A stretch of DNA of 55,987 nt, taken from contig JAGALQ010000005.1 of assembly GCA_017625095.1 (NCBI GenBank), forward strand, positions 1-55,987, in the 5' to 3' direction. This DNA comes from Clostridia bacterium. Lineage in GTDB: Bacteria > Bacillota > Clostridia > Oscillospirales > Acutalibacteraceae. The translations under genes and the position numbers were made by a program. Below the pieces are notes generated by a model, which saw nothing but the letters and a program-made list of their open reading frames with translations, was not told the origin of the DNA and made no database searches. Positions 45,017 through 53,882 of this stretch are shown in pieces. Within the stretch, counting starts at the first letter, position 1. Each line of letters opens with the position of its first letter.

Positions 45017-46240
45017 ATGAAAGAAATTAAAAAAGTCGTTCTTGCCTACTCAGGCGGTCTTGATACATCCATCATCATCCCCTGGCTCAAAGAAAACTAC
45101 AACAACTGCGAAGTTATCGCAGTATCCGGTGACGTCGGTCAGGGCACAGAACTTGACGGTCTTGAGGAGAAGGCAATCGCTACAGGTGCTTCCAAGCTCT
45201 ACATCGAGAACCTTCAGGAAGAGTTCGTAAACGAGTACATCTTCCCCACACTCAAGGCAGGCGCAGTTTACGAGAAGGATTACCTCCTCGGCACATCCTT
45301 TGCACGTCCCGTTATCGCAAAGAGAATTGTTGAGATTGCTAAGGCTGAAGGCGCAGATGCTATCTGCCACGGCTGCACAGGAAAGGGCAACGATCAGGTT
45401 CGTTTCGAGCTTGCTATCAAGGCATTCGCTCCTGAGATGCAGATTATCGCTCCCTGGAGAATCTGGGATATCAAGTCCCGTGAGGAAGAGATCGAGTATG
45501 CAGAAGCACACAACATCCCCCTCAAGATTAACCGTGAAACAAACTACTCAAAGGATAAGAACCTCTGGCACCTTTCACACGAGGGTCTCGACCTTGAGGA
45601 TCCCGCAAACGAGCCGCAGTACCTCAAGGAAGGCTTCCTTGAGATGGGCGTAGCTCCCGAAGCAGCACCCGACAAGCCCACATACATCACACTCTCCTTC
45701 GAGAAGGGTGTCCCCGTAGCTCTTGACGGTGTTAAGATGGGCGGCGTTGAGATGATCACAAAGCTCAACGAGATCGGCGGTGCAAACGGCATCGGTCTTT
45801 GCGACCTTGTCGAGAACAGACTTGTCGGTATGAAGTCCCGTGGTGTTTATGAGAATCCCGCAGGCTCAATCCTCTACAAGGCTCATCAGGTTCTTGAAAC
45901 AATCACTCTCGACCGTGACACTCAGCACTACAAAGAGATGGTTGCTCTCCGTTTTGCAGAGCTTGTTTACTTCGGCCAGTGGTACACTCCCCTTCGTGAG
46001 GCTCTCAGCTCATTCGTTGACAAGACTCAGGAGACCGTTACAGGTGACGTTAAGCTCAAGCTCTACAAGGGCAATATGATCAACGCAGGCGTTACATCAC
46101 CCTACACACTCTACAGCGAGGACTTCGCAACATTCGACGCTGACGAAGTTTACGATCAGAAGGATTCTGCAGGCTTCATCAACCTCTTCGGTCTTCCGAT
46201 CAAGGTTCGTGCAATCCTTGAGGCAGAGCGCAACAAGTAA
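45017..46240 (+). CDS. argG: Argininosuccinate synthase
   Basis: The 407-residue protein has the PP-loop AYSGGLDTS at the N-terminus and the family blocks [14 protein letters not shown] and [15 protein letters not shown]. It joins citrulline and aspartate with ATP to give argininosuccinate. First gene of the arginine block, behind the ARG-box region. A hairpin just downstream may end part of the transcripts before argH. Codon bias is strong. Confidence 0.97.
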   Translation: MKEIKKVVLAYSGGLDTSIIIPWLKENYNNCEVIAVSGDVGQGTELDGLEEKAIATGASKLYIENLQEEFVNEYIFPTLKAGAVYEKDYLLGTSFARPVIAKRIVEIAKAEGADAICHGCTGKGNDQVRFELAIKAFAPEMQIIAPWRIWDIKSREEEIEYAEAHNIPLKINRETNYSKDKNLWHLSHEGLDLEDPANEPQYLKEGFLEMGVAPEAAPDKPTYITLSFEKGVPVALDGVKMGGVEMITKLNEIGGANGIGLCDLVENRLVGMKSRGVYENPAGSILYKAHQVLETITLDRDTQHYKEMVALRFAELVYFGQWYTPLREALSSFVDKTQETVTGDVKLKLYKGNMINAGVTSPYTLYSEDFATFDADEVYDQKDSAGFINLFGLPIKVRAILEAERNK

Positions 46241-46258
46241 GAAAATCAATACAGATAA

Positions 46259-46279
46259 GGGCGGAGTATCCCTCCGCCC
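46259..46279 (+). terminator. Hairpin after argG
   Basis: The perfect 8-bp stem GGGCGGAG/CTCCGCCC is followed by a weak T-rich stretch (TGTTGTTT). It may be a partial terminator that tunes argG against the downstream arg genes, or an mRNA 3' end stabiliser. Confidence 0.55.
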
Positions 46280-46296
46280 GAATGTTGTTTAATAAA

Positions 46297-46457
46297 GTAA
46301 CCGCCAATTAAATCGAAGTCACAATTCTCAGCGGCTACTTTCTCTTCAGAAACGCCAAAAATGCTCGTTAATACACAAAGTATTGCCTGCGCTTTTTGAC
46401 CTCTCTGACAAAAAATTCTCTCGCTGATAATCGCAACCCGATTTAATCAGCGGTTAC
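46297..46457. repeat. 161-bp palindromic MITE-like element between argG and argH
   Basis: The ends GTAACCGCCAATTAAATCG and its near-complement CGATTTAATCAGCGGTTAC are inverted copies. The similarity continues inward (CAATTCTCAGCGG against the complement of CTCGCTGATAATCG), so the whole folds into one long hairpin with the loop AATACACAAAGTATT. No coding potential. It fills most of the argG-argH gap and leaves only the argH ribosome-binding site (AAAGGCAGG). Confidence 0.65.
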
Positions 46458-46479
46458 CTAAAAGGCAGGATAAATCAAT

Positions 46480-47790
46480 ATGAAACTCTGGGCAGGACGC
46501 TTCGCAAAAGAAGCTGATAAAAGAACCAACGATTTCAATTCTTCCATAAAATTCGACAGCCGTATGTACCGCGAGGACATCGACGGCTCAATTGCCCATG
46601 CCGTTATGCTCGGCACACAGGGCATCATCCCCGTTGAAGATTGCGAAAAAATCATCAACGGTCTCAAGCAGATAAAAGAAGATATCGCTAACGGCGAGCT
46701 TCTTATCGACCCCGACGCAGAGGATATCCACACATTTATCGAGCAGACTCTCACCGCACGCATAGGCGATGCAGGCAAGCGTCTGCACACAGGTCGCAGC
46801 CGTAACGACCAGGTTGCCACCGATATCCGCCTCACACTCCGCAAAGAGTGTGAAGAGGTTATGGATATGCTCCGTCACCTTACAGACACAATATTCAACA
46901 AGGCACACGAAAACGAAAACACGATTATGCCCGGCTACACCCACCTTCAGCGTGCACAGCCCATCACCTTCTGTATGCAGCTTTCAGCATACGTCAGTAT
47001 GCTTGAGCGCGATATGGGCAGACTTGCTGATGCAAAGGCAAGAATGAACTACTCTCCTCTTGGCAGCGGTGCTCTCGCCGGCACAACATACCCGATAAAC
47101 CGCGCAATGACCGCTCAGCTTCTCGGCTTTGACGGCGTTGTTGAAAACACACTTGACGGCGTATCAGACAGAGACTTCTGCCTTGAAATCGCTTCCGCAC
47201 TTTCAATCCTTATGGTGCACCTCTCACGCCTTTGTGAAGAGATTATCCTCTGGTGCTCATGGGAATTCAAATTCGTTGAGCTTGACGACGCTTTCTCAAC
47301 AGGCTCAAGCATTATGCCGCAGAAAAAGAACCCCGATATCGCAGAGCTTATCAGAGGCAAATCAGGCAGAGTATTCGGTGACCTGATGGCTCTTCTCACA
47401 GCGATGAAGGGACTTCCGCTTGCATACAACAAGGATATGCAGGAAGATAAAGAGGCTATTTTCGACGCAATCGACACAGTCAAGATGTGTATGACAGCAC
47501 TTGACCCTATGATCGAAACAATGCGTGTAATACCCGAAAATATGCGCCGCGCAGCAGCAGAAGGCTTCATCAACGCAACCGACTGTGCTGACTATCTTGT
47601 AGGCAAGGGGCTCCCCTTCCGTGATGCTTACAAGGCAACAGGTGAGCTTGTTGCGCTTTGCATCAAAGAAAAGCTGACACTCGAAACACTGCCCCTTGAA
47701 AAATATCAGAACGTTTGCGAGCTGTTCGGCGAAGACGTTTACGAGGCAATCAAGCTCGAAACCTGCGTAAACAACAGAATCAAGAAATAA
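46480..47790 (+). CDS. argH: Argininosuccinate lyase
   Basis: The 436-residue protein starts MKLWAGRFAKEADK and has the fumarase-superfamily signature GSSIMPQKKNPD and HTGRSRNDQVATD. It splits argininosuccinate into arginine and fumarate. It is separated from argG by a hairpin and a palindromic repeat, then followed by argC after 20 bp. I cannot see a separate promoter for it, so it may depend on readthrough from argG. Confidence 0.97.
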   Translation: MKLWAGRFAKEADKRTNDFNSSIKFDSRMYREDIDGSIAHAVMLGTQGIIPVEDCEKIINGLKQIKEDIANGELLIDPDAEDIHTFIEQTLTARIGDAGKRLHTGRSRNDQVATDIRLTLRKECEEVMDMLRHLTDTIFNKAHENENTIMPGYTHLQRAQPITFCMQLSAYVSMLERDMGRLADAKARMNYSPLGSGALAGTTYPINRAMTAQLLGFDGVVENTLDGVSDRDFCLEIASALSILMVHLSRLCEEIILWCSWEFKFVELDDAFSTGSSIMPQKKNPDIAELIRGKSGRVFGDLMALLTAMKGLPLAYNKDMQEDKEAIFDAIDTVKMCMTALDPMIETMRVIPENMRRAAAEGFINATDCADYLVGKGLPFRDAYKATGELVALCIKEKLTLETLPLEKYQNVCELFGEDVYEAIKLETCVNNRIKK

Positions 47791-47810
47791 TCTCTTAAGG
47801 AAGATACACT

Positions 47811-48848
47811 ATGAAAATAAAAGCAGCCGTTATCGGCGCAACAGGCTATGCAGGCGCTGAGCTTGTACGCCTTCTCCTCAACCATCCCGATGTTGAGCTG
47901 ACTGCCCTTTGCTCAAAGAGCTTTGAGGGTCAGAAACTTTCCGATATCTACCCCTCATTCCTCGGTCTTTGCGACAAGGTCTGCATCAATCAGAGCGAGG
48001 CTGTTGACCTGAGCGATGTTGTTTTCGCCTGCCTGCCTCACGGTCTTTCGGAGCCGCTTGCAGCAGAATGTCTTGAAAAGGGCAGAAAATTCATCGACCT
48101 GGGTGCAGACTTCCGCCTTGAGAGTGAAGAGGAATACACCGAATGGTATCAGAAGCCGTTTGACAAACCCGAAATACATAAGGAAGCAGTTTACTGCGTG
48201 CCCGAGCTTTTCAGAGAAAAGGCAGAGGGTGTAAGCGTAATCGCAAACCCCGGCTGTTATCCCACATCAGCAGCTCTCGGTCTTGCTCCCGCAATTATCA
48301 ACGGCCTTGTTCAAACGGACAGCGTTATCATCGACTCAAAGTCAGGCGTAACAGGTGCTGGCAGAGGTCTCAGCCAGACAACACACTACCCAGACTGTAA
48401 CGAGGCTTTTTCACCTTACAAGGTTGGTATGCATCGCCACACACCCGAAATTGAGCAGACTCTTTCAAAGCTCGGCGGCAAGAAGATAAAGGTCACCTTT
48501 GTCCCTCACCTGCTGCCCGTAAACAGAGGCATTGTTTCCACAATGTACTTAAAGCTCAAAGACGGTGTAACCAAAGAGCAGGTGCGTGAAGCATACGAAA
48601 AGAAGTATGCTGACGAGCAGTTTGTCCGTGTACTCGCAGACGGTGCAACAGCAAACCTGAGAAACGTCAAATTCACAAATATGTGCGACATCTCGCTTCA
48701 CATCGACAGCCGCACCGGCACACTTATCGTTGTTTCAACAATCGACAATATGGTCAAGGGTGCAGCAGGTCAGGCAATTCAGAATATGAACCTTATTATG
48801 GGTCTTGAAGAAAATGCCGGACTTAATTTAGTTCCCCCTGCATTTTAA
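47811..48848 (+). CDS. argC: N-acetyl-gamma-glutamyl-phosphate reductase
   Basis: The 345-residue protein has the NADP-binding start AAVIGATGYAGAELVRLL and the active-site Cys in IANPGCYPTSAAL. It reduces N-acetylglutamyl phosphate to the semialdehyde with NADPH, the third step to ornithine. Full length. It lies between argH and argJ (gaps 20 and 33 bp). Confidence 0.97.
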   Translation: MKIKAAVIGATGYAGAELVRLLLNHPDVELTALCSKSFEGQKLSDIYPSFLGLCDKVCINQSEAVDLSDVVFACLPHGLSEPLAAECLEKGRKFIDLGADFRLESEEEYTEWYQKPFDKPEIHKEAVYCVPELFREKAEGVSVIANPGCYPTSAALGLAPAIINGLVQTDSVIIDSKSGVTGAGRGLSQTTHYPDCNEAFSPYKVGMHRHTPEIEQTLSKLGGKKIKVTFVPHLLPVNRGIVSTMYLKLKDGVTKEQVREAYEKKYADEQFVRVLADGATANLRNVKFTNMCDISLHIDSRTGTLIVVSTIDNMVKGAAGQAIQNMNLIMGLEENAGLNLVPPAF

Positions 48849-48881
48849 TTAATCAAACGCTACTCAAGGAGTAACAAATAA

Positions 48882-50096
48882 ATGGAATTTATTAAAGGAA
48901 CAGTTACAACACCGCTCGGATTCGTTGCAAACTCGGTCCACTGCGGTATCAGAAAAAATAAGTCAAAGCACGACCTTGCTCTTGTCTATTGCGAGAAGCC
49001 CTGCACGGCTGCAGCAATGCACACAAGCAACCTTGTAAAGGGTGCACCCAACAGAGTTACTGCCGCCAACCTTGAAAACGGCACAGCTCAGGCAATCATC
49101 TGCAACTCAGGCATTGCTAACACCTGCGCCGCAGACGGCATTGAAAAGGCAGAGGCAATGTGCTCTCTCGCTGCCGGTGCTCTTAACATCAGTGCAAAAG
49201 ACGTTGTCGTCGCTTCAACAGGTGTTATCGGTCCGTCAATCAACATTGAGCCGATTGCAAGCCATATTGATGTGCTTGCTGAGGGCTTAAGCCGTGACGG
49301 CGGACACAGCGCAGCAATTGCAATTATGACAACCGACACACACGAAAAGGAAGTGTGCGTTAAGTTTGAGCTTGACGGCAAGGTCTGCCATATCGGCGGT
49401 ATGGCAAAGGGCAGCGGTATGATTATGCCAAATATGGCAACTATGCTCTGCTTCCTCACAACAGATGCCGCAATAAGCGCAGATATGCTTAAGAAGGCTC
49501 TCAATGCCGTTGTCTGCGACACCTTCAATATGGTATCCGTCGACGGTGACACATCAACAAACGATATGTGCTCAATCCTCGCATCAGGTCTTGCAGGCAA
49601 CAGCGAAATCACATCAGACGGTGAAGATTTCGAAACCTTCAAGGCAGCTCTTTTTGAGGCGCTGCGTTACCTTTCACGTGAAATCGCACGTGACGGTGAG
49701 GGTGCAACAAAACTTATCGAATGCTGCGTAAAGGGTGCTAAGGATATTCCCACGGCAAAGACCGTTGCAAAATCAGTTATCAATTCATCACTGCTCAAAG
49801 CAGCAATGTTCGGTGCCGACGCTAACTGGGGCAGAGTGCTTTGCGCAATCGGTTACTCAGGCGCTGACCTCAATATCAACGGCGTTGACGTTGATTTCAA
49901 GAGCTGTAAAGGCACAATTGCCGTTTGCAGAAACGGTGCAGGCATTGAGTTTGATGAGGATATTGCAAAGACAATTCTTCTCGAAAACGAAATCATTATA
50001 GACATCACTCTCTCTGACGGTGATGCACAGGCAACAGCCTGGGGCTGTGACCTTACATATGACTACGTAAAAATCAACGGTGACTACCGTTCATAA
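48882..50096 (+). CDS. argJ: Glutamate N-acetyltransferase / ornithine acetyltransferase ArgJ
   Basis: The 404-residue protein has TSNLVKGAPN, IMTTDTHEKE and the self-cleavage region AKGSGMIMPNMATML, where the Thr of MATML becomes the N-terminal nucleophile of the beta chain. It moves the acetyl group from acetylornithine to glutamate, so the acetyl group is recycled. Whether it also uses acetyl-CoA cannot be told; there is no argA or argO-type synthase in the window. It is translated 10 bp before argB. Confidence 0.96.
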   Translation: MEFIKGTVTTPLGFVANSVHCGIRKNKSKHDLALVYCEKPCTAAAMHTSNLVKGAPNRVTAANLENGTAQAIICNSGIANTCAADGIEKAEAMCSLAAGALNISAKDVVVASTGVIGPSINIEPIASHIDVLAEGLSRDGGHSAAIAIMTTDTHEKEVCVKFELDGKVCHIGGMAKGSGMIMPNMATMLCFLTTDAAISADMLKKALNAVVCDTFNMVSVDGDTSTNDMCSILASGLAGNSEITSDGEDFETFKAALFEALRYLSREIARDGEGATKLIECCVKGAKDIPTAKTVAKSVINSSLLKAAMFGADANWGRVLCAIGYSGADLNINGVDVDFKSCKGTIAVCRNGAGIEFDEDIAKTILLENEIIIDITLSDGDAQATAWGCDLTYDYVKINGDYRS

Positions 50097-50106
50097 GAGG
50101 TAATAC

Positions 50107-50955
50107 ATGGATATTTCAAATTTTGACCGTTCACAGATTCTGGTGCAGGCTCTCCCCTACATCCAGAAGTATTACAACAAAATCGTTGTTATCAAATACG
50201 GCGGCAACGCAATGATCAACGAAGACCTCAAGCAAGCTGTTATGGAGGATATCGTTCTCCTCTCACTTGTCGGCATCAAGGTTGTTCTTGTTCACGGCGG
50301 CGGTCCCGAAATCAACGATATGCTCAAAAAAATCAATAAAGAGAGCAAGTTTGTTGACGGACTCCGATACACGGACGAAGAGACAATGGAAATTGTGCAG
50401 ATGGTGCTCGCAGGCAAGGTGAACAAGGATCTTGTTGCTCTGCTTGAGAAAAAGGGCGGCAAGGCAATCGGTCTTTGCGGTATTGACGGCGGTATGATAA
50501 AAGCTGTTAAACACCGTGAAAAGGATATCGGCTATGTCGGTGACATCACTGATATCAATATCCAGCCCGTTCTCGACGTGCTCAACAGCGGCTACATTCC
50601 CGTTATCTCTTCCGTTGCCGGCGGTGATCACGCATACAACGTAAACGCTGACCTTGCAGCATCACGCATCGCGGCAGTGCTCGGCGCAGAAAACCTCATC
50701 CTTATGACTGACATAACCGGTCTTCTCCGCGACAAAGATGATGAGAGCACACTTATCAAAGAGCTCAACGTCAGCGAAGTGCCCGCGCTCAAGATGCAGA
50801 ATGTCATCAAGGGCGGTATGATACCGAAGGTTGACTGCTGTGTTGAGGCCGTAAGACGAGGTGTCAAGCACGCAATTATTATGGACGGCAGAATTGAACA
50901 TTCCATTCTCATTGAGCTTCTTACCGATGCAGGTATCGGCACAATGTTCAGATAA
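50107..50955 (+). CDS. argB: Acetylglutamate kinase
   Basis: The 282-residue protein has the amino-acid kinase motifs VVIKYGGNAMIN and VLVHGGGPEINDML, and the C-terminal KGGMIPKVDCCVEAVRRG. It phosphorylates N-acetylglutamate, usually the step inhibited by arginine in the cyclic pathway. An N-terminal helix of about 20 residues before the first motif (ILVQALPYIQKYY) resembles that of arginine-sensitive hexameric kinases, which suggests feedback control. Confidence 0.97.
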   Translation: MDISNFDRSQILVQALPYIQKYYNKIVVIKYGGNAMINEDLKQAVMEDIVLLSLVGIKVVLVHGGGPEINDMLKKINKESKFVDGLRYTDEETMEIVQMVLAGKVNKDLVALLEKKGGKAIGLCGIDGGMIKAVKHREKDIGYVGDITDINIQPVLDVLNSGYIPVISSVAGGDHAYNVNADLAASRIAAVLGAENLILMTDITGLLRDKDDESTLIKELNVSEVPALKMQNVIKGGMIPKVDCCVEAVRRGVKHAIIMDGRIEHSILIELLTDAGIGTMFR

Positions 50956-50988
50956 TAAAGGTAATCGCTTATAAAAAGGAAAACAAAT

Positions 50989-52164
50989 ATGAACTTTGAA
51001 CAGATTAAAGAAATGAACAACGCCTCTGCAATGCCCACCTACGGTCGTTATGACCTCGGTATTGCAAGCGGTAAGGGTGCCGTTGCAAAGGATTTTGACG
51101 GCAGAGAATACATTGACTTCACATCAGGTATCGGCGTAAACTGCCTTGGCTATGCAGACGACGGTTGGGCAGACGCAGTTGCCGCTCAGGCTCACAAGCT
51201 CAGCCACATCAGCAACCTTTACTACACAGATGCAACTGCCTCTTTTACCGATAAACTCACAAAGGCTACAGGCTTTTCAAAAGTTTTTCTCGGCAACTCA
51301 GGTGCTGAGGCAAACGAGTGTGCAATCAAGGTTGCGCGCAAATACAGCTTTGATAAATACGGCGAAGGCAGATACGAAATTATCACGCTTCTCAGCTCAT
51401 TCCACGGCAGGACAATGTCAACTCTTACAGCTACAGGTCAGGATGCACTTCATCCCGATTGTTTTGCCCCCTATAACGGCGGCTTTGTTTACTGCGAAAA
51501 GGATATTGAACAAATCAAAGCGGCAATCAGCGACAAAACCTGCGCCGTTATGATGGAAATGATTCAGGGCGAAGGCGGCGTTATTCCGCTCGATAAGGAC
51601 TTTGTGAACGAGGTCTGTGCCCTTGCAAAAGAAAAAGACCTGCTTGTAATCATCGACGAAGTACAAACAGGTATCGGCAGAACGGGCAAGCTCCTCGCTC
51701 ACGAGAATTACGGCATCAAACCCGATGTTGTAACACTTGCAAAGGGACTCGGCGGCGGTCTTCCGATTGGTGCCTGCCTTTGCACCGAAGCTCTCGGCGG
51801 CGTTATGAGCGCAGGAACACACGGCTCAACCTTCGGCGGCAACCCGATTGTCTGCGCAGGTGCAAGCTATGTGCTCGACAAGGTTAACAACGAAGCGTTT
51901 TTTGAGAATGTAAGAGCCAACGGCGAATACATCCGCGAAAAGGTATCATCCTTCAAAAACGTTAAATCCATTCGCGGTATGGGTATGATGATAGGCATTG
52001 AGGTTGAAGGCAAAACAGGTGCCGACGTAGTCAAAAAAGGCATTGCAAACGGTGTCATCTGCCTAACTGCAAAGACCCTTGTACGCCTGCTTCCTCCTCT
52101 CAACATCACAAGAGAAGAGATTGATCTTGGTCTGGAAAGACTCAAAGAAGCAATCGAAGAGTAA
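50989..52164 (+). CDS. argD: Acetylornithine aminotransferase
   Basis: The 391-residue class III aminotransferase has the PLP lysine in TLAKGLGGGLPIGA, IIDEVQTGIGRTGKL, and LGNSGAEANECAIKVAR. It makes N-acetylornithine from the semialdehyde, with glutamate as donor. It is the last gene of the arg block; argF and the carbamoyl phosphate synthase genes are not next to it. A terminator follows. The start has AAAAAGGA 8 bases upstream. Confidence 0.96.
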   Translation: MNFEQIKEMNNASAMPTYGRYDLGIASGKGAVAKDFDGREYIDFTSGIGVNCLGYADDGWADAVAAQAHKLSHISNLYYTDATASFTDKLTKATGFSKVFLGNSGAEANECAIKVARKYSFDKYGEGRYEIITLLSSFHGRTMSTLTATGQDALHPDCFAPYNGGFVYCEKDIEQIKAAISDKTCAVMMEMIQGEGGVIPLDKDFVNEVCALAKEKDLLVIIDEVQTGIGRTGKLLAHENYGIKPDVVTLAKGLGGGLPIGACLCTEALGGVMSAGTHGSTFGGNPIVCAGASYVLDKVNNEAFFENVRANGEYIREKVSSFKNVKSIRGMGMMIGIEVEGKTGADVVKKGIANGVICLTAKTLVRLLPPLNITREEIDLGLERLKEAIEE

Positions 52165-52174
52165 AAACAGTAAA

Positions 52175-52206
52175 TCCCGTACGGTATTTACCTTACGGGA
52201 CTTTTA
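52175..52206 (+). terminator. Terminator of the arg operon
   Basis: The stem TCCCGTACGGT with ACCTTACGGGA (one mismatch), followed by CTTTTAATTT. Confidence 0.75.
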
Positions 52207-52233
52207 ATTTGAATTAATTATATTTCTACGGAG

Positions 52234-53688
52234 TTGATTACCATAGAAACTAAAACAAGAAAGAGCGGTGTGCTTCTGCACATTTCCTCGCTCCCGGGTG
52301 ACTACTCAATAGGCAGCTTCGGCAAAGAGGCAAAGCAATTTGTCGATTTTCTTTCCGAATGCGGATTTTCAATGTGGCAGGTGCTCCCCTTCTGCCTTGT
52401 TGATGAGTGCAACTCACCCTACAAGTCATATTCAGCCTTTGGCGGCAACCCCTATTTTGTCGATCTGCCCACACTTTATGAGCAGGGACTTCTCACAAAA
52501 GATGAGATCGAATCCTGCCGTCAGCAGACACCTTACAGCAGCGAATACGTAAGACTTTACCACACACGCACAGATGTGCTTATGAAAGCTGCTCTGCGTG
52601 CCGACAAAACTCTTAAAGATAAAATTGAAGCCTTTATCAGTGAAAACATTTATCTTGAACAGTTCTGCCGATTTATGGCACTCAAGAAAGCAAACAACGA
52701 AAAGCCCTGGACAGAATGGGAAACAGATGAATACAGCAATGATGTTCTGTTCATGTGGAAATTCATCCAGTATGAGTTCTTCACACAGTGGGCTGACATA
52801 AAGGCTTATGCCAACAATAAGGGCATACAGATAATCGGCGATATTCCGATTTACGTATCATTCGACAGCTGTGACGTATGGGCAAACAAGGAGCAGTTTC
52901 TTCTCGACGAAGAAAACAAGCCATCTTGTGTGGCAGGTGTGCCGCCCGATTATTTTGCCGAGGAAGGTCAGCTCTGGGGCAATCCGATTTATGACTGGCA
53001 GAAGATGGAGGCAGACGGTTTCAAGTGGTGGCGTGCAAGACTCAGCCACAACCTGACAATGTTTGATGCCGTGCGCATTGACCACTTCAGAGGCATTGAA
53101 AGCTACTGGAGCGTTGACGGCAACGCAACAACGGCAAAGAACGGCAAGTGGATTAAAGGTCCGGGCGAAAAATTTGTCGATATGGCAAAGGAAGTTGCGG
53201 GCGAAAAGCTGATTATCGCAGAGGATCTCGGCGACATTACACAAGAGGTTATTGACCTTGTTGAGTACAGCGGCTTCCCCGGAATGAGAGTATTCCAGTT
53301 CGGCTTCCTTTCCGACAGCGACAATCCTCACCAGCCGCACAACTACACCGACAACTGCATTGCATACACAGGCACGCACGACAACAACACACTCCTCGGC
53401 TACGTATGGGAGCTTTCCGAAGAAACACGCAAGGGTATGCTTGAATACTGCGGTTATGATTCACCCGATTGGAACAACGGCTATCAGAGCATCATCCGAA
53501 CGATATTTGCATCCCACGCAGATACGGTTATATTACCCATTCAGGATCTGCTCGGCTACGGTTCTGATACAAGGCTCAACATTCCCGGCAAGGCTGACGG
53601 CAACTGGCAATACCGCGTGACGGCTGACCAGATAAACTCAATCGATAAAAAGCGCTGGCAAAAGCTCAACTACCTTTACAGAAGATAA
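52234..53688 (+). CDS. malQ: 4-alpha-glucanotransferase (amylomaltase, GH77)
   Basis: The 484-residue protein has the GH77 start RKSGVLLHISSLPG, the nucleophile region FDAVRIDHFRGIESYW (Asp), IIAEDLGDI (Glu) and YTGTHDNNTLLG (Asp). It moves glucan segments between maltodextrins in the cytoplasm, part of glycogen or maltose use. The start is unclear: the only standard start codon is the TTG at 52234, which touches the Shine-Dalgarno ACGGAG, while an ATA at 52243 lies at a normal distance (9 bases) where an ATG would be expected. Monocistronic, with terminators on either side. Confidence 0.93.
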   Translation: MITIETKTRKSGVLLHISSLPGDYSIGSFGKEAKQFVDFLSECGFSMWQVLPFCLVDECNSPYKSYSAFGGNPYFVDLPTLYEQGLLTKDEIESCRQQTPYSSEYVRLYHTRTDVLMKAALRADKTLKDKIEAFISENIYLEQFCRFMALKKANNEKPWTEWETDEYSNDVLFMWKFIQYEFFTQWADIKAYANNKGIQIIGDIPIYVSFDSCDVWANKEQFLLDEENKPSCVAGVPPDYFAEEGQLWGNPIYDWQKMEADGFKWWRARLSHNLTMFDAVRIDHFRGIESYWSVDGNATTAKNGKWIKGPGEKFVDMAKEVAGEKLIIAEDLGDITQEVIDLVEYSGFPGMRVFQFGFLSDSDNPHQPHNYTDNCIAYTGTHDNNTLLGYVWELSEETRKGMLEYCGYDSPDWNNGYQSIIRTIFASHADTVILPIQDLLGYGSDTRLNIPGKADGNWQYRVTADQINSIDKKRWQKLNYLYRR

Positions 53689-53695
53689 ACTTACG

Positions 53696-53731
53696 GCAGG
53701 CACTGCATATCGGCAGTGTCTGCTCTTTTTT
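53696..53731 (+). terminator. malQ terminator
   Basis: An imperfect stem GCAGGCACTGC with GCAGTGTCTGC, followed by TCTTTTTTG. Confidence 0.82.
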
Positions 53732-53816
53732 GTTATCGCAAAATACACAAAAATTCTGTTTAAAACCCGAGTTTGATAGATTAAACATAGAATTTATTTT
53801 TATCCTTCAAAATTGC

Positions 53817-53845
53817 TTGAAACAGGCGAAAAAAGAGAATATAAT
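53817..53845 (+). promoter_or_regulatory. Promoter of the SulP transporter gene
   Basis: TTGAAA (53817-53822), a 17-bp spacer and TATAAT (53840-53845), 38 bp before the start codon. Confidence 0.78.
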
Positions 53846-53882
53846 CTAAAACCGCAATAAAGAAATCTGAGGGGACATAAAT

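Noticed and set aside
45017-52164. A broken arginine pathway because argF is missing
   Set aside because: argF and the carbamoyl phosphate genes are often located elsewhere; absence from this window says nothing.
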